DNA of 64,000 bases, from contig NZ_CP014015.2 of NCBI RefSeq assembly GCF_001559075.2, positions 2,976,001 through 3,040,000 on the forward strand. The letters are read 5' to 3'. The translations under genes and the position numbers were made by a program. Below are positions 9,732 to 17,315 of the stretch, in pieces (position 1 is the stretch's first letter; every line of letters begins with the position of its first letter). This DNA comes from Citrobacter amalonaticus. Its GTDB lineage: Bacteria; Pseudomonadota; Gammaproteobacteria; Enterobacterales; Enterobacteriaceae. The notes below the pieces were generated by a model. That model was not told where the DNA came from. It did no database searches and saw only the letters and a program-made list of their open reading frames with translations.

Positions 9732-10045
9732 CATTTTTGTCATGCTCTCTGCTCCACGTTTAATTGCATGCTTACCCTATTTATCAGAATCGAACAAAAA
9801 TGAGTTGAAAACATTTATGGCCTGCTAACAGCAGGCTTTTTTTTTACATTACACTTTTTTAGAAACACCTCTATAAAGAGAGAGTAATTCGCTACCTTCT
9901 GACAAAATGCAGGTGTCTCTCCCCTGCGTGCCATCTTGCCATTTGTGAAAAACCTTGCTAAGTGGCGGCGCTGTCTCTCCTCATTTTAAATCTCATCAGG
10001 TGTGACTGAAGCAATAAGTTATGAGGATATAAAAAGGCTCTCCGG
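9732..10045. other. Intergenic region between the 75-aa gene and the H-NS paralogue
   Basis: Apart from the terminator at 9820-9845 this stretch holds A/T-rich sequence and no ORF that I can support. It must contain the promoter of the H-NS-like gene. Confidence 0.5.
9820..9845 (+). terminator. Rho-independent terminator
   Basis: A seven-base stem GCCTGCT/AGCAGGC with an AAC loop is followed by nine T. It ends the transcript of the 75-aa gene. Confidence 0.9.
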
Positions 10046-10441
10046 ATGACTCCTGGCATCATAGTTTTAAGTACCTTACGTTCTCAGACTCGTGAAATGT
10101 CATTAGATGTACTGGAAGATGTTCTGGAAAAGTTTAAAATTATTCTTATAGAACGACGAGAAGAAGAGACATTACGTCTTGCAAATGAAAGTCAGCGCCG
10201 CGATAAACTGGAAACACTTCGTCAGATGATGCTTGATGAGGGTATCGACCCCTCCGAACTTTTAGCTGCTATTGGCTCTCCGGGTAAGGCTAAAAGGACG
10301 CGCTCCCCCCGCCCCGCGAAGTATCGATATACTAACGAAACTGGAGAGTCAAAAACATGGTCAGGTCAGGGGCGAATGCCGAAGCGGATCTCAAATCTGA
10401 TTGCTGAAGGTGGGGAATTAAAAGATTTTGAAATCAGCTAA
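10046..10441 (+). CDS. H-NS family nucleoid-associated protein (accessory paralogue)
   Basis: A 131-residue protein that aligns end to end with H-NS/StpA. The N-terminal half is the oligomerisation coiled coil, with LEDVLEKFKIILIERREEE near residues 21-40 and LRQMMLDEGIDPSELLAAIG near 55-75. A basic linker (KAKRTRSPRPAKYRY) leads to the C-terminal DNA-binding domain with the GESKTWSGQGRMP loop near 104-116; the QGR in it is the AT-hook-like minor-groove contact of H-NS. It should bind curved AT-rich DNA and form homo- or hetero-oligomers with the chromosomal H-NS. The domain ends in DFEIS rather than DFLIKQ, and the linker differs from H-NS, so this is a paralogue and not the housekeeping gene. 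A bidirectional-looking terminator follows at once. Its place at the edge of an island fits a horizontally acquired H-NS-like silencer; that role is inference. Confidence 0.9.
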   Translation: MTPGIIVLSTLRSQTREMSLDVLEDVLEKFKIILIERREEETLRLANESQRRDKLETLRQMMLDEGIDPSELLAAIGSPGKAKRTRSPRPAKYRYTNETGESKTWSGQGRMPKRISNLIAEGGELKDFEIS

Positions 10442-10471
10442 AAAGAGCCGGGTAAAACCCGGCTCTTTTTT
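10441..10471 (+). terminator. Strong rho-independent terminator
   Basis: A 12-base stem AAAAGAGCCGGG/CCCGGCTCTTTT with a five-base loop and a T run begins one base after the H-NS-like coding region ends. Confidence 0.92.
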
Positions 10472-10862
10472 GTAAATGCCGCAAGTTGCCTTAGAGAATA
10501 GTCGAGAAACATTTAGTTCCGTCGATGTAGCCGAGGCGCTGTTTAAAATCACAGTGCTGCTTAAGGGAGAAACCGGTTATCTTGCAGATCGCTACAGCGA
10601 GTGAAAAGAGAGCCATCAGGAGCTTTCATTCCGAGTCAATCAGGACAAAAAATAACGTATGTTCTTCGTGAATCCATACTGCATGAGCTTAACAACGTCT
10701 GCCATTGGCACTAAGCGGACATCTTTTAGTTCTGCCCTGCAGAAGTCCGTTTACGTGTTAATCTAAAATCCCAAGTAATTTCAGATAGATATCATCTCTG
10801 TGAATCCCCCGCCTTCCTGACTGGAACGCGGGGTTTTTAATTTTTCACGCTGAGACTACTGT
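10472..10862. other. Non-coding stretch before yfjP with an orphan terminator
   Basis: There is no supported gene in this stretch. It ends in a rho-independent terminator (10807-10838) that belongs to no visible ORF. Either a small RNA is transcribed from here, or the terminator insulates the island genes from upstream transcription. Confidence 0.5.
10807..10838 (+). terminator. Orphan rho-independent terminator upstream of yfjP
   Basis: CCCCGC and TTCC pair with GGAA and GCGGGG across a C/C mismatch, followed by five T. No ORF on the plus strand ends here, since the last one stops at 10441 and has its own terminator. Confidence 0.8.
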
Positions 10863-11738
10863 ATGAATAAACCTGATGGCCTTCAGGCCTTTGAACAACC
10901 GCTTGCGTCGCTTCCGTACACGCTTCGCCAGCTTATTCTTGAACGTATCCAGAACCTGACTCACTACGAGCCGGTGATTGGCATCATGGGCAAAAGTGGT
11001 GCTGGTAAATCCTCTCTCTGCAACGAACTTTTCCGGGGCGAGGTGTCCCCGGTGAGTGACGTGAACGCCTGTACTCGCGACGTACTGCGCTTCCGGCTGC
11101 GCAGCGGTTGTCACAGTCTGGTGATTGTCGATTTACCGGGTGTAGGTGAAAGCGGGCGACGGGATCATGAATACCGGGCCCTGTACCGTCGAATCCTGCC
11201 GGAGCTGGATCTGGTGCTGTGGCTCATTAAGGCCGATGATAGGGCACTGACCGTGGACGAGCAGTTCTGGCACGGCGTAATGCAACCTTACAGGCAAAAG
11301 GTACAGTTTGTGATTAACCAGTCCGACAAAATCGAACCCTGTCATGAATGGGATACCCTCACCAGCAAACCTTCACCGCACCAACTGGGAAATCTTAAAG
11401 CAAAGCAGGCTGCGATTATGGCGATGTTTAAACCGTATCATCCGGTCTGTGTGGTGTCAGCCAGCACTGGCTGGGGTATTGAGGAGATGGTGGCAACCAT
11501 GATGCGCTGTCTGCCTGACCGCGCCACCAGCCCGGTAGCGACACAACTGCACGGGAGACTCTGCACAGAGCCGGTAAAGTCGCAGGCCCGTAACAATTTC
11601 GGTGAAGCTGTGGGCCGGGTTTTCGATACCGCAGAATCATCTTCGTTCATGCCTGCATCGCTGAAAACGGTGATTCGTAGCGTGCGTGATGCGGTGGTGT
11701 CGGTCGCACGGGCCGTCTGGGACTGGATATTCTTCTGA
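10863..11738 (+). CDS. yfjP: YfjP/YeeP-family GTPase
   Basis: A 291-residue Era/HflX-like P-loop GTPase of the type found in CP4-57 and related islands of E. coli. G1 is GIMGKSGAGKSS near residues 40-50, G3 is DLPGVGESG near 94-102, G4 is NQSDK near 153-157, and a G5-like VVSASTGWG follows near 198-206. A short C-terminal tail ends in the hydrophobic VARAVWDWIFF, which could be a membrane-contacting helix. The biological role of YfjP is not known. It is usually the first gene of the conserved block followed here by YfjR, YfjQ, YfjX, YfjY, DUF987 and the CbeA/CbtA pair. There is no good ribosome site before ATG 10863, but the family starts here. Confidence 0.88.
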   Translation: MNKPDGLQAFEQPLASLPYTLRQLILERIQNLTHYEPVIGIMGKSGAGKSSLCNELFRGEVSPVSDVNACTRDVLRFRLRSGCHSLVIVDLPGVGESGRRDHEYRALYRRILPELDLVLWLIKADDRALTVDEQFWHGVMQPYRQKVQFVINQSDKIEPCHEWDTLTSKPSPHQLGNLKAKQAAIMAMFKPYHPVCVVSASTGWGIEEMVATMMRCLPDRATSPVATQLHGRLCTEPVKSQARNNFGEAVGRVFDTAESSSFMPASLKTVIRSVRDAVVSVARAVWDWIFF

Positions 11739-11981
11739 TATTGCAATTTTCTCTGCGAATGATGAACTGGTTGTTAATGATTTGTTGATTGTGGACATGT
11801 CCTTTCCACTGCGTTTTATCATCAATTAAATCAGACGAAGCATCATTATCTGTCAGACGAGCGCCCACAAGCCCGTGCTGCTCATAAAAAATAGTTCCGA
11901 TGTTGTCCATACCCTGTCCACCCCTTCCTTTAAAGTAATCATTATTAATTCAGAGAGTTAACATCTCAGGAGAAATCTTTC
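11739..11981. other. Intergenic region yfjP-yfjR
   Basis: A/T-rich sequence with no gene that I accept on the plus strand. A minus-strand ORF begins at 11910 but runs antisense into yfjP and is listed among the rejected items. The yfjR promoter should be here. Confidence 0.4.
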
Positions 11982-12698
11982 ATGACGCTTCAGGAACGGC
12001 GACATGACCGGCTTGCCGTCAGGTTGTCGTTGATTATCAGCCGCCTGGTGTCCGGTGAAACTCTGTTTATTCGCAAACTGGCAACTGAATTCGGGGTGTC
12101 AGAGCGCACGCTGCGTCGTGACTTTCGGGAACGTCTGATGTATCTCGACCTGGATTACTACCAGGGGCAGTGCAGTCTGCGCTCGGATATTCACAGTACG
12201 CGGCAGGAAATAGATATTCTGACCTTTGCTCACCGCACAGGGCTGGCCGGGGTTTTCCCGGGCTTTGACCGGCGACTGGTCAGCAGCCTGCTGGACTGTG
12301 ATGAGCGACCTTGTCTGGTATGGCATCAGGACAGACCTCATCCCCCGGCAGGAAAGCTCTGCTTCTACAGGCTGGTCAGAGCTATTTCGGGATGTCAGCG
12401 CATCACCATTCTGACTGAAGGGGAGCGTCATGAGGCCGTTGCACCTTACCGGCTAATCGCCCTGGATGGTTACTGGTATCTGGTCGCTGAACATAACAGG
12501 CAACTACGTGTCTTCCGGCTGGATGAGATTCATCTGGTAAGGCCATCCCGGGAAACATTTATTCGCAGTGAGCTTCTCCATCAGCTGTCGGAGGACAAAC
12601 ATTTTATCTTAGCCTTACCTCATTTCCGTTTTATTCAACAGTCGCTGAATTCATTTTCTCCATCAGAAAGTCGGGGGCAATCCGGACAAACTGATTAG
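11982..12698 (+). CDS. yfjR: YfjR-type transcriptional regulator (HTH plus WYL domain)
   Basis: A 238-residue protein with an N-terminal DeoR/YafY-type winged helix-turn-helix (IRKLATEFGVSERTLRRDF, about residues 27-45) and a C-terminal WYL-type ligand-sensing region, seen as PYRLIALDGYWYLVAEH near 149-165 followed by LRVFRLDEIHLVRPS. WYL regulators often control accessory and defence genes and bind nucleic acid or nucleotide ligands. This one matches CP4-57 YfjR. The start at 11982 has a good AGGAG site (CAGGAGAAATC). It stands between the YfjP GTPase and two exported proteins and may regulate the island block; targets are unknown. Confidence 0.87.
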   Translation: MTLQERRHDRLAVRLSLIISRLVSGETLFIRKLATEFGVSERTLRRDFRERLMYLDLDYYQGQCSLRSDIHSTRQEIDILTFAHRTGLAGVFPGFDRRLVSSLLDCDERPCLVWHQDRPHPPAGKLCFYRLVRAISGCQRITILTEGERHEAVAPYRLIALDGYWYLVAEHNRQLRVFRLDEIHLVRPSRETFIRSELLHQLSEDKHFILALPHFRFIQQSLNSFSPSESRGQSGQTD

Positions 12699-12733
12699 AG
12701 ATGGTCTCCATAATTAAATGTAAGGTTAATGCA

Positions 12734-13186
12734 ATGAAAAAATTGAACTTATTGTCTTTACTACCAGTCATGTTGTTCCCCTTACTTATCGCAGGTAATG
12801 CTCATGCAGCACGTCCTTATAGCGGGTTCCTGCCTGCGGCAGTGAATAATAAGAGTGGGAATATATTCTGGTGTGATGCCCACCGACAGGTCAGAAAACT
12901 GTGTACAGCGACGGAAGTGGATTCAATGGGATGGTTTATTGTTGTTCGCTCGAAACCTTCCAGAGATTGTCCGGGTGGCATATGGGGGTGGATCACTCCC
13001 AGTAAAGACGGTGTAGCAACAGGCTATACGATTACGCCAGGTAAAGAATTCAATCTCACCATGAAGGATATGTGCAGTCCGGATATGAAGGTAACATTCC
13101 GCACGAATAAAAAGGACCCTCGTTATGACGATCTCGTCGGGATTTATGCCGGGAAAGAAGCGTTTCGCTACAAACAAATAAGATAA
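12734..13186 (+). CDS. Exported protein of unknown function (150 aa)
   Basis: I do not recognise this protein. An upstream ATG at 12701 is in frame, but ATG 12734 begins a standard Sec signal peptide (MKKLNLL...LLIAGNAHA, cleavage after residue 25) behind a TAAGG ribosome site, so I start there. The mature part, about 125 residues, has several cysteines (FWCDAHRQ, KLCTATE, SRDCPGG, DMCSPD), enough for two disulfide bonds in the periplasm, and tryptophan-rich pieces (GGIWGWITPSKDG). There is no lipobox or membrane anchor. It lies between yfjR and a yfjT-like gene, so it is probably part of the island's pair of periplasmic products. Confidence 0.75.
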   Translation: MKKLNLLSLLPVMLFPLLIAGNAHAARPYSGFLPAAVNNKSGNIFWCDAHRQVRKLCTATEVDSMGWFIVVRSKPSRDCPGGIWGWITPSKDGVATGYTITPGKEFNLTMKDMCSPDMKVTFRTNKKDPRYDDLVGIYAGKEAFRYKQIR

Positions 13187-13257
13187 TCCAACTGTTTTTT
13201 CATTACTTTATTGTTTCAAACAACAAAAGCTTTATTACATGATTTGAGGACAACATC

Positions 13258-13731
13258 ATGCGACTGCCTTACGTAATAGTTACATTAGCTATGCTGGCTT
13301 CTGTATCAACAGCACAGGCTATTCCCAATATGTGGACGAGTGGTTTTGGGATGGGGGTGACGGAATACATTATCAGTAGCCCTGAGAAGGTGATTTTTAA
13401 CCTCAACTGTACTGGTAATCCGGATGAACAGAACATTCTGCAACATGGCGTATTAGTGACCCTGCCCAATGGTACGATGTTGGATTCTCACGACAACGGG
13501 ACAGAAATAACGGTGGTCATGGATAACAGTCAGTTTCCATTACCTTCATCCCTCGGCTGGAGGAATGGCGATAACGCCTGGGTGTCATTTATTGACGCGC
13601 TGGTTCTGTCGTCTAATTTCGATGTTTACGTCAACAATAACAAAGTTGGCTCCTTTAGTCCGGGTCTGAAGAATACGCAAAAAGAACTGTCTGACCTCAG
13701 TGAGTGCCGGACCACACGCTACAGCGATTAA
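13258..13731 (+). CDS. Periplasmic protein, YfjT-like (157 aa)
   Basis: A 157-residue protein with a Sec signal peptide (MRLPYVIVTLAMLASVSTAQA, cleavage near residue 21). The mature start IPNMWTSGFGMGVTEY and the later NGDNAWVSFIDA resemble what I recall of YfjT, a putative periplasmic protein of prophage CP4-57. Two cysteines (LNCTG and SECRT) could form one disulfide. No catalytic motif is visible and no function is known. A ribosome site (AGGAC) precedes ATG 13258 and a terminator closes the unit at 13787-13818, so the two exported genes probably form the end of a transcript that may start at yfjR. Confidence 0.75.
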   Translation: MRLPYVIVTLAMLASVSTAQAIPNMWTSGFGMGVTEYIISSPEKVIFNLNCTGNPDEQNILQHGVLVTLPNGTMLDSHDNGTEITVVMDNSQFPLPSSLGWRNGDNAWVSFIDALVLSSNFDVYVNNNKVGSFSPGLKNTQKELSDLSECRTTRYSD

Positions 13732-13786
13732 TTATTCACATTTCAGACCTCTCCAGCCCGCTACGCACCAACACCAGATAGCAACA

Positions 13787-13818
13787 GGCCATGCTCCTAC
13801 GGGAACATGGCCTTTTTT
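13787..13818 (+). terminator. Rho-independent terminator
   Basis: GGCCATG pairs with CATGGCC with an extended inner stem, followed by six T. It separates the exported pair from the next island gene. Confidence 0.88.
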
Positions 13819-13851
13819 GTTTTTATTTGATTATCAGATAAGGAGTTAGCC

Positions 13852-14673
13852 ATGCGATTAGCCAGCCGCTTTGGCCGTATAAACCAGATACGCCGTGACC
13901 GGCCTCTGACCCACGAAGAGCTGATGAGTCATGTCCCCAGCGTGTTCGGGAGTGACAAACATGAGTCTCGTTCAGACCGTTATACCTACATCCCGACCAT
14001 CACCATTCTCGAAAACCTGCAGCGTGAAGGCTTTGAGCCGTTCTTTGCCTGCCAGACGAAGGTCCGTGACCTGAGCAAGCGGGAGCACACCAAACACATG
14101 CTTCGCCTGCGTCGTGCCAGTCAACTGACCAGGCATCAGGTACCGGAAATTATTTTGCTCAACAGCCATGACGGCTCCTCGAGCTACCAGATGCTGCCGG
14201 GGCTGTTTCGTGGCGTCTGTACCAACGGCCTGGTCTGCGGTCAGTCGTTCGGAGAAGTGCGGGTGCCGCATAAAGGTAATGTCGTCGAGAAGGTGATTGA
14301 AGGGGCTTACGAAGTGCTGGGGGTCTTTGACCGGGTGGAGGAGAAGCGCGATGCGATGCAGTCGCTGGCGCTGCCAGCCCCGGCCCGTCACGCACTGGCA
14401 AATGCTGCACTTAAGTATCGATTTGGAGAGGACCACCAGCCGGTCACGGTATCGCAGTTGCTGACTCCTCGTCGCCGGGAGGACTACAGCGATGACCTGT
14501 GGACCGTCTACCAGCGTGTCCAGGAGAACCTGATGAAAGGTGGTCTGTCAGGGCGTAGCCCACAGGGGAAAAGCAGCCGTACCCGTGCTGTTACCGGCAT
14601 TGACGGCGATGTGAAGCTCAATCGCGCTCTGTGGGTGATGGCAGAAAATATGCTCGAGTTTTTCGGGTGTTAA
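13852..14673 (+). CDS. yfjQ: YfjQ/YafZ family DUF932 protein
   Basis: A 273-residue DUF932 protein, the same length as E. coli YfjQ and YafZ. Recognisable pieces are LASRFGRINQIRRDRPLTHEEL at the start, MLRLRRASQL followed by EIILLNSHDGSSSYQMLPGLFR around residues 80-120, and NGLVCGQSFGEVRVPHKGN near 125-145. The C-terminal part carries TRAVTGIDGDVKLNRALW. The family is common in plasmids, phages and islands and often lies beside antirestriction genes; its biochemical role is not established. An AAGGAG site precedes the ATG. In CP4-57 yfjQ directly follows yfjP, whereas here it comes after the regulator and the two exported genes, so the block has been rearranged. Confidence 0.88.
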   Translation: MRLASRFGRINQIRRDRPLTHEELMSHVPSVFGSDKHESRSDRYTYIPTITILENLQREGFEPFFACQTKVRDLSKREHTKHMLRLRRASQLTRHQVPEIILLNSHDGSSSYQMLPGLFRGVCTNGLVCGQSFGEVRVPHKGNVVEKVIEGAYEVLGVFDRVEEKRDAMQSLALPAPARHALANAALKYRFGEDHQPVTVSQLLTPRRREDYSDDLWTVYQRVQENLMKGGLSGRSPQGKSSRTRAVTGIDGDVKLNRALWVMAENMLEFFGC

Positions 14674-14703
14674 ACAACAGTTCCGGCATAAGGAGATAGT
14701 TAA

Positions 14704-15144
14704 ATGGATACACAACACCCTCAATTCGCTCAGCAGACAGCAATTACGGCCTCAGTGGTCCCTGACGAGCTACGCATCGACTTCTGGCCGCAGCACTTTG
14801 GCACCATCCCGCAGTGGATAACGCTTGAGCCCCGAATATTTGGCTGGATGGATCGTCTGCGCGCTGATTACAGCGGCGGCGTCTGGAGCTTTTACACACT
14901 CAGCAACGGCGGCGCATTTATGGCTCCGGAGCCCGACGGTGAGAAGTGGACGTTGTTCAACCCGATGAATGGCAACGATGCGGAGATGAGCGGAGAGGCT
15001 GCCGGTATAGCGGTCTGCTTGATGGCATACAGCCACCACGTCTGTCGCACCGAGTGTGACGCAATTAGTGAGCACTATTATCGCTTACGCGACTACGCGC
15101 TAAACCATCCAGAATGCAGCGCCATTATGTATCTAATCGACTGA
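14704..15144 (+). CDS. yfjX: ArdB/KlcA family antirestriction protein (YfjX-like)
   Basis: A 146-residue member of the ArdB/KlcA antirestriction family. Typical segments are FWPQHFG near residue 27, YSGGVWSFYTLSNGGAFMAP near 60-80, and GEAAGIAVCLMAYSH near 97-111. Family members inhibit type I restriction in vivo by an incompletely understood, apparently indirect route. The gene follows yfjQ by 30 bases with a strong AAGGAGAT ribosome site and precedes the RadC-like gene by 12 bases, so the three are clearly one transcription unit. This is the conserved antirestriction part of the YeeP/CP4-57 module. Confidence 0.9.
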   Translation: MDTQHPQFAQQTAITASVVPDELRIDFWPQHFGTIPQWITLEPRIFGWMDRLRADYSGGVWSFYTLSNGGAFMAPEPDGEKWTLFNPMNGNDAEMSGEAAGIAVCLMAYSHHVCRTECDAISEHYYRLRDYALNHPECSAIMYLID

Positions 15145-15156
15145 GGAATACCTGAC

Positions 15157-15699
15157 ATGAATACCACATTACCCCCGGTGTCATTGCAGTCTGAACTCTT
15201 TCCGCTGGCGGTTATGGCTCAACATGATTGCCTGCTCCCCGCGATCTCCGGATTGACACCCTATGCCCAACGGACCATCCGCCGCGCTATCAACCTGCTG
15301 GATAAATATCTGCGCCAGCCTGGAATAGCCTTTACCTCAAGTGCTGCAGCCCGTGACTGGCTTCGGTTACAGCTGGCCAGACAGGAACGGGAAGTGTTTA
15401 TGGTGCTCTATCTCGATAACCAACACCGTTTACTGGAGAGCGAAACGCTGTTTGCAGGTTCAGTTAACCATGTGCAGGTCCATTCCCGTGAGGTGGTGAA
15501 GTCTGCGCTTCGCTTCAATGCTGCAGCTGTCGTACTGGCGCATAACCATCCATCCGGCGATCCGGAGCCCAGCAAAGCCGATCGCCATATGACTGACAAA
15601 CTGAAGGAGGTGCTGGGATTGGTTGATGTGAAAACGCTCGATCATCTGGTTGTCGGTCAGGATGGCATTGTGTCGTTTGCGGAGCGAGGCTGGATGTGA
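15157..15699 (+). CDS. yfjY: RadC-family JAB/MPN domain protein (YfjY/YeeS-like)
   Basis: A 180-residue protein whose C-terminal two thirds is a JAMM metal-binding domain, with AHNHPSGDPEPSKAD near residues 127-141 providing the two histidines and the aspartate of the H-x-H...D site and an upstream glutamate in ESETLFAG. RadC-family proteins on islands and plasmids lack a proven enzymatic role; the old link of radC with DNA repair has been withdrawn. It follows the antirestriction gene by 12 bases, and its TGA overlaps the GTG start of the next gene. Confidence 0.9.
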   Translation: MNTTLPPVSLQSELFPLAVMAQHDCLLPAISGLTPYAQRTIRRAINLLDKYLRQPGIAFTSSAAARDWLRLQLARQEREVFMVLYLDNQHRLLESETLFAGSVNHVQVHSREVVKSALRFNAAAVVLAHNHPSGDPEPSKADRHMTDKLKEVLGLVDVKTLDHLVVGQDGIVSFAERGWM

Positions 15700-15917
15700 A
15701 AATCATCAGTAAGCGCCAGGCCATGGCTCTATATCGGCAACATCCTGGCTCCCGACTGTTTCGCTTCTGTACCGGTAAATATAAATGGTCTGGCAGTATC
15801 TGCCATTATGCTGGCCGGGAAGTTCAGGACATACGCGGCGTTCTGGCCGTGTTTGCTGAGCGCCGTCATGATCGCAATGGTCCCTATGTCATTCTTCGAA
15901 GCGTCACTCTCAATTAA
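15696..15917 (+). CDS. DUF987 family protein (YeeT/YpjJ/YkfH-like)
   Basis: A 73-residue protein starting at GTG 15696, overlapping the radC-like stop codon by four bases (GTGA), which suggests translational coupling. The sequence KIISKRQAMALYRQHPGSRLF followed by YKWSGSICHYAGREVQDI is that of the DUF987 family always found between RadC-like and CbeA-like genes in E. coli islands. Function unknown. Confidence 0.88.
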   Translation: MKIISKRQAMALYRQHPGSRLFRFCTGKYKWSGSICHYAGREVQDIRGVLAVFAERRHDRNGPYVILRSVTLN

Positions 15918-15942
15918 TCCTTCCCTTTAATCAGGAACAATA

Positions 15943-16299
15943 ATGAGCATTCACTCAGACTCCGGTACCAAGCCGGAGAATCCCGCCAGCCAGCCGTGGG
16001 GACTTAAACGCGCTATTACACCCTGTTTTGGAGCTCGTCTGGTACAGGAAGGCAGCCGGGTGCATTTTCTCGCTGACCGCGCCGGGTTTAATGGTGCTTT
16101 CAGCGACGAGGATGCGTTGAGCCTCGACCAGGCATTTCCATTAATACTCAAACAACTGGAACTAATGCTCATCAGTGGCGAGCTCAATCCCCGCTATCAA
16201 CACAGCGTCATGCTTTACCACAACGGACTCACCTGCGAAGCCGATACGCTTGGTAGTTGTGGCTACGTATACATCGCCGTTTATCCCACTCAACGTTAA
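15943..16299 (+). CDS. CbeA/YeeU/YfjZ family antitoxin
   Basis: A 118-residue antitoxin of the type IV CbtA-CbeA system. Characteristic parts are PWGLKRAITPCFGARLVQEG near residues 18-37, DRAGFNGAFSD near 46-56, and the C-terminal GLTCEADTLGSCGYVYIAVYPT. In E. coli the antitoxin does not bind the toxin but counters it by promoting bundling of MreB and FtsZ filaments. It is followed 20 bases later by its toxin gene. Confidence 0.9.
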   Translation: MSIHSDSGTKPENPASQPWGLKRAITPCFGARLVQEGSRVHFLADRAGFNGAFSDEDALSLDQAFPLILKQLELMLISGELNPRYQHSVMLYHNGLTCEADTLGSCGYVYIAVYPTQR

Positions 16300-16319
16300 T
16301 TATTTTCACGAGAGAAAAA

Positions 16320-16688
16320 ATGAAATTTCTACCTGCAACAAATATGCGGGCGGCGAAGCCATGCCTGACGCCCGTGACTATCTGGCAAATGTTACTTACT
16401 CGTCTGCTGGAACAGCATTATGGCCTGACACTGAACGACACGCCGTTCAGTGATGAAACTGTTATTAAGGAACATATCGATGCCGGTATCACCCTGGCTA
16501 ATGCCGTTAACTTTCTGGTAGAGAAATATGAGTTAGTTCGTATCGATCGCAATGGATTTACCTCTCAGGTACATGCACCATATTTGACTGCGACAGACAT
16601 TCTTCAAGCCAGGAAAGCGTGCGGGCTGATGAGCCGGTGTTCTTACAGGGAGGTAAGTAATATTGTTCTTAGCCGATCACGGCTGTGA
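16320..16688 (+). CDS. CbtA/YeeV/YpjF family toxin
   Basis: A 122-residue toxin. I start at ATG 16320 because the sequence then begins MKFLPATNMRAAKPC, as CbtA does; the longer ORF upstream overlaps the antitoxin. Typical parts are CLTPVTIWQMLLTRLLEQHYGL near residues 15-36, then FSDETVIKEHIDAGITLANAVNFLVEKYELVRID, and a C-terminal TATDILQARKACGLMSR. CbtA blocks polymerisation of FtsZ and MreB, so cells stop dividing and round up. The usual DUF4942 gene that follows cbtA in many E. coli islands is absent, and the recognisable island module ends here. Confidence 0.9.
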   Translation: MKFLPATNMRAAKPCLTPVTIWQMLLTRLLEQHYGLTLNDTPFSDETVIKEHIDAGITLANAVNFLVEKYELVRIDRNGFTSQVHAPYLTATDILQARKACGLMSRCSYREVSNIVLSRSRL

Positions 16689-17315
16689 GGGGATGGAGAT
16701 CTGAGAAGGTTTCCACGATACGTGAAGAATTTGATGAGATTAACGACTCGATGAAAGGCTCATCGAGTCGCATGAAAAACAAGATGGGGGCACAAAAGGG
16801 GGCATTTATAAAGATGAAACAAGAAAATAATTATACTTATCAAAGGATTTGTATGTTTTGTTTTGTTCCTATTATCGCACCATTTCATTTGCTACACCCA
16901 ATCGTCCGTTTTCTCTACATCCCGCAACGTCGTCCGTTTCTTTCTTCACTGCTATCCGCGTTTAGTCGTTACAGCTTGATGCCAAAATGTGTGGTGGGGG
17001 AGCAAGTTTCAATAAGGCCTCCTGTTTGTCGGTCATATAAATATCCGTTTGTTTAATTTTTCATCTGCTTTTCATCGTTGGCGCGTTTTCGCGGATGTTC
17101 CATGCGTTTAAACATATGTGGAATAATGGTTCAGTCGATGTTTACGGACTAAAAAAAAGATTGTCAGATAATTATTAACGTTGATGCTGGGATAGAATAA
17201 ATATTGTTCGACAACTAAACCGCCATACCCGAGGCGCAACATCAAAATCCGGTGTACTCGGCTTCGCCCATGTGCTATCACATCGCAAACACTTCTCAAT
17301 TTTTTGAAAAAAATT
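16689..17315. other. Non-coding border between island module and xyloside genes
   Basis: A long stretch without a credible gene. It contains an 11-bp perfect inverted repeat (16744-16770), two direct copies of GGGGGCA (16786-16792 and 16798-16804) and then A/T-rich sequence leading to the AraC-family gene. No integrase, tRNA or clear attachment-site pair is visible, but the change in sequence character suggests the island boundary is here. Confidence 0.45.
16744..16770. repeat. 11-bp perfect inverted repeat downstream of cbtA
   Basis: CGACTCGATGA and TCATCGAGTCG are separated by AAGGC. It would fold as a stable hairpin in RNA but has no T run. It might be a 3' end stabiliser or a recombination or binding site. 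Confidence 0.5.

Noticed and set aside
10845..11114. Minus-strand ORF of 89 codons over yfjP
   Set aside because: Antisense to the GTPase G1-G3 region, without ribosome site or recognisable sequence.
11647..11910. Minus-strand ORF (MDNIGTIFYEQHGLVGARL...) between yfjP and yfjR
   Set aside because: The first 50 residues look mildly protein-like, but it runs antisense into yfjP, has no clear ribosome site, and matches no family I know. It could be a remnant; not listed as a gene.
16685..17056. Plus-strand ORF of 123 codons after cbtA
   Set aside because: No ribosome site, atypical composition, contains the inverted repeat, and resembles none of the genes that normally follow cbtA.
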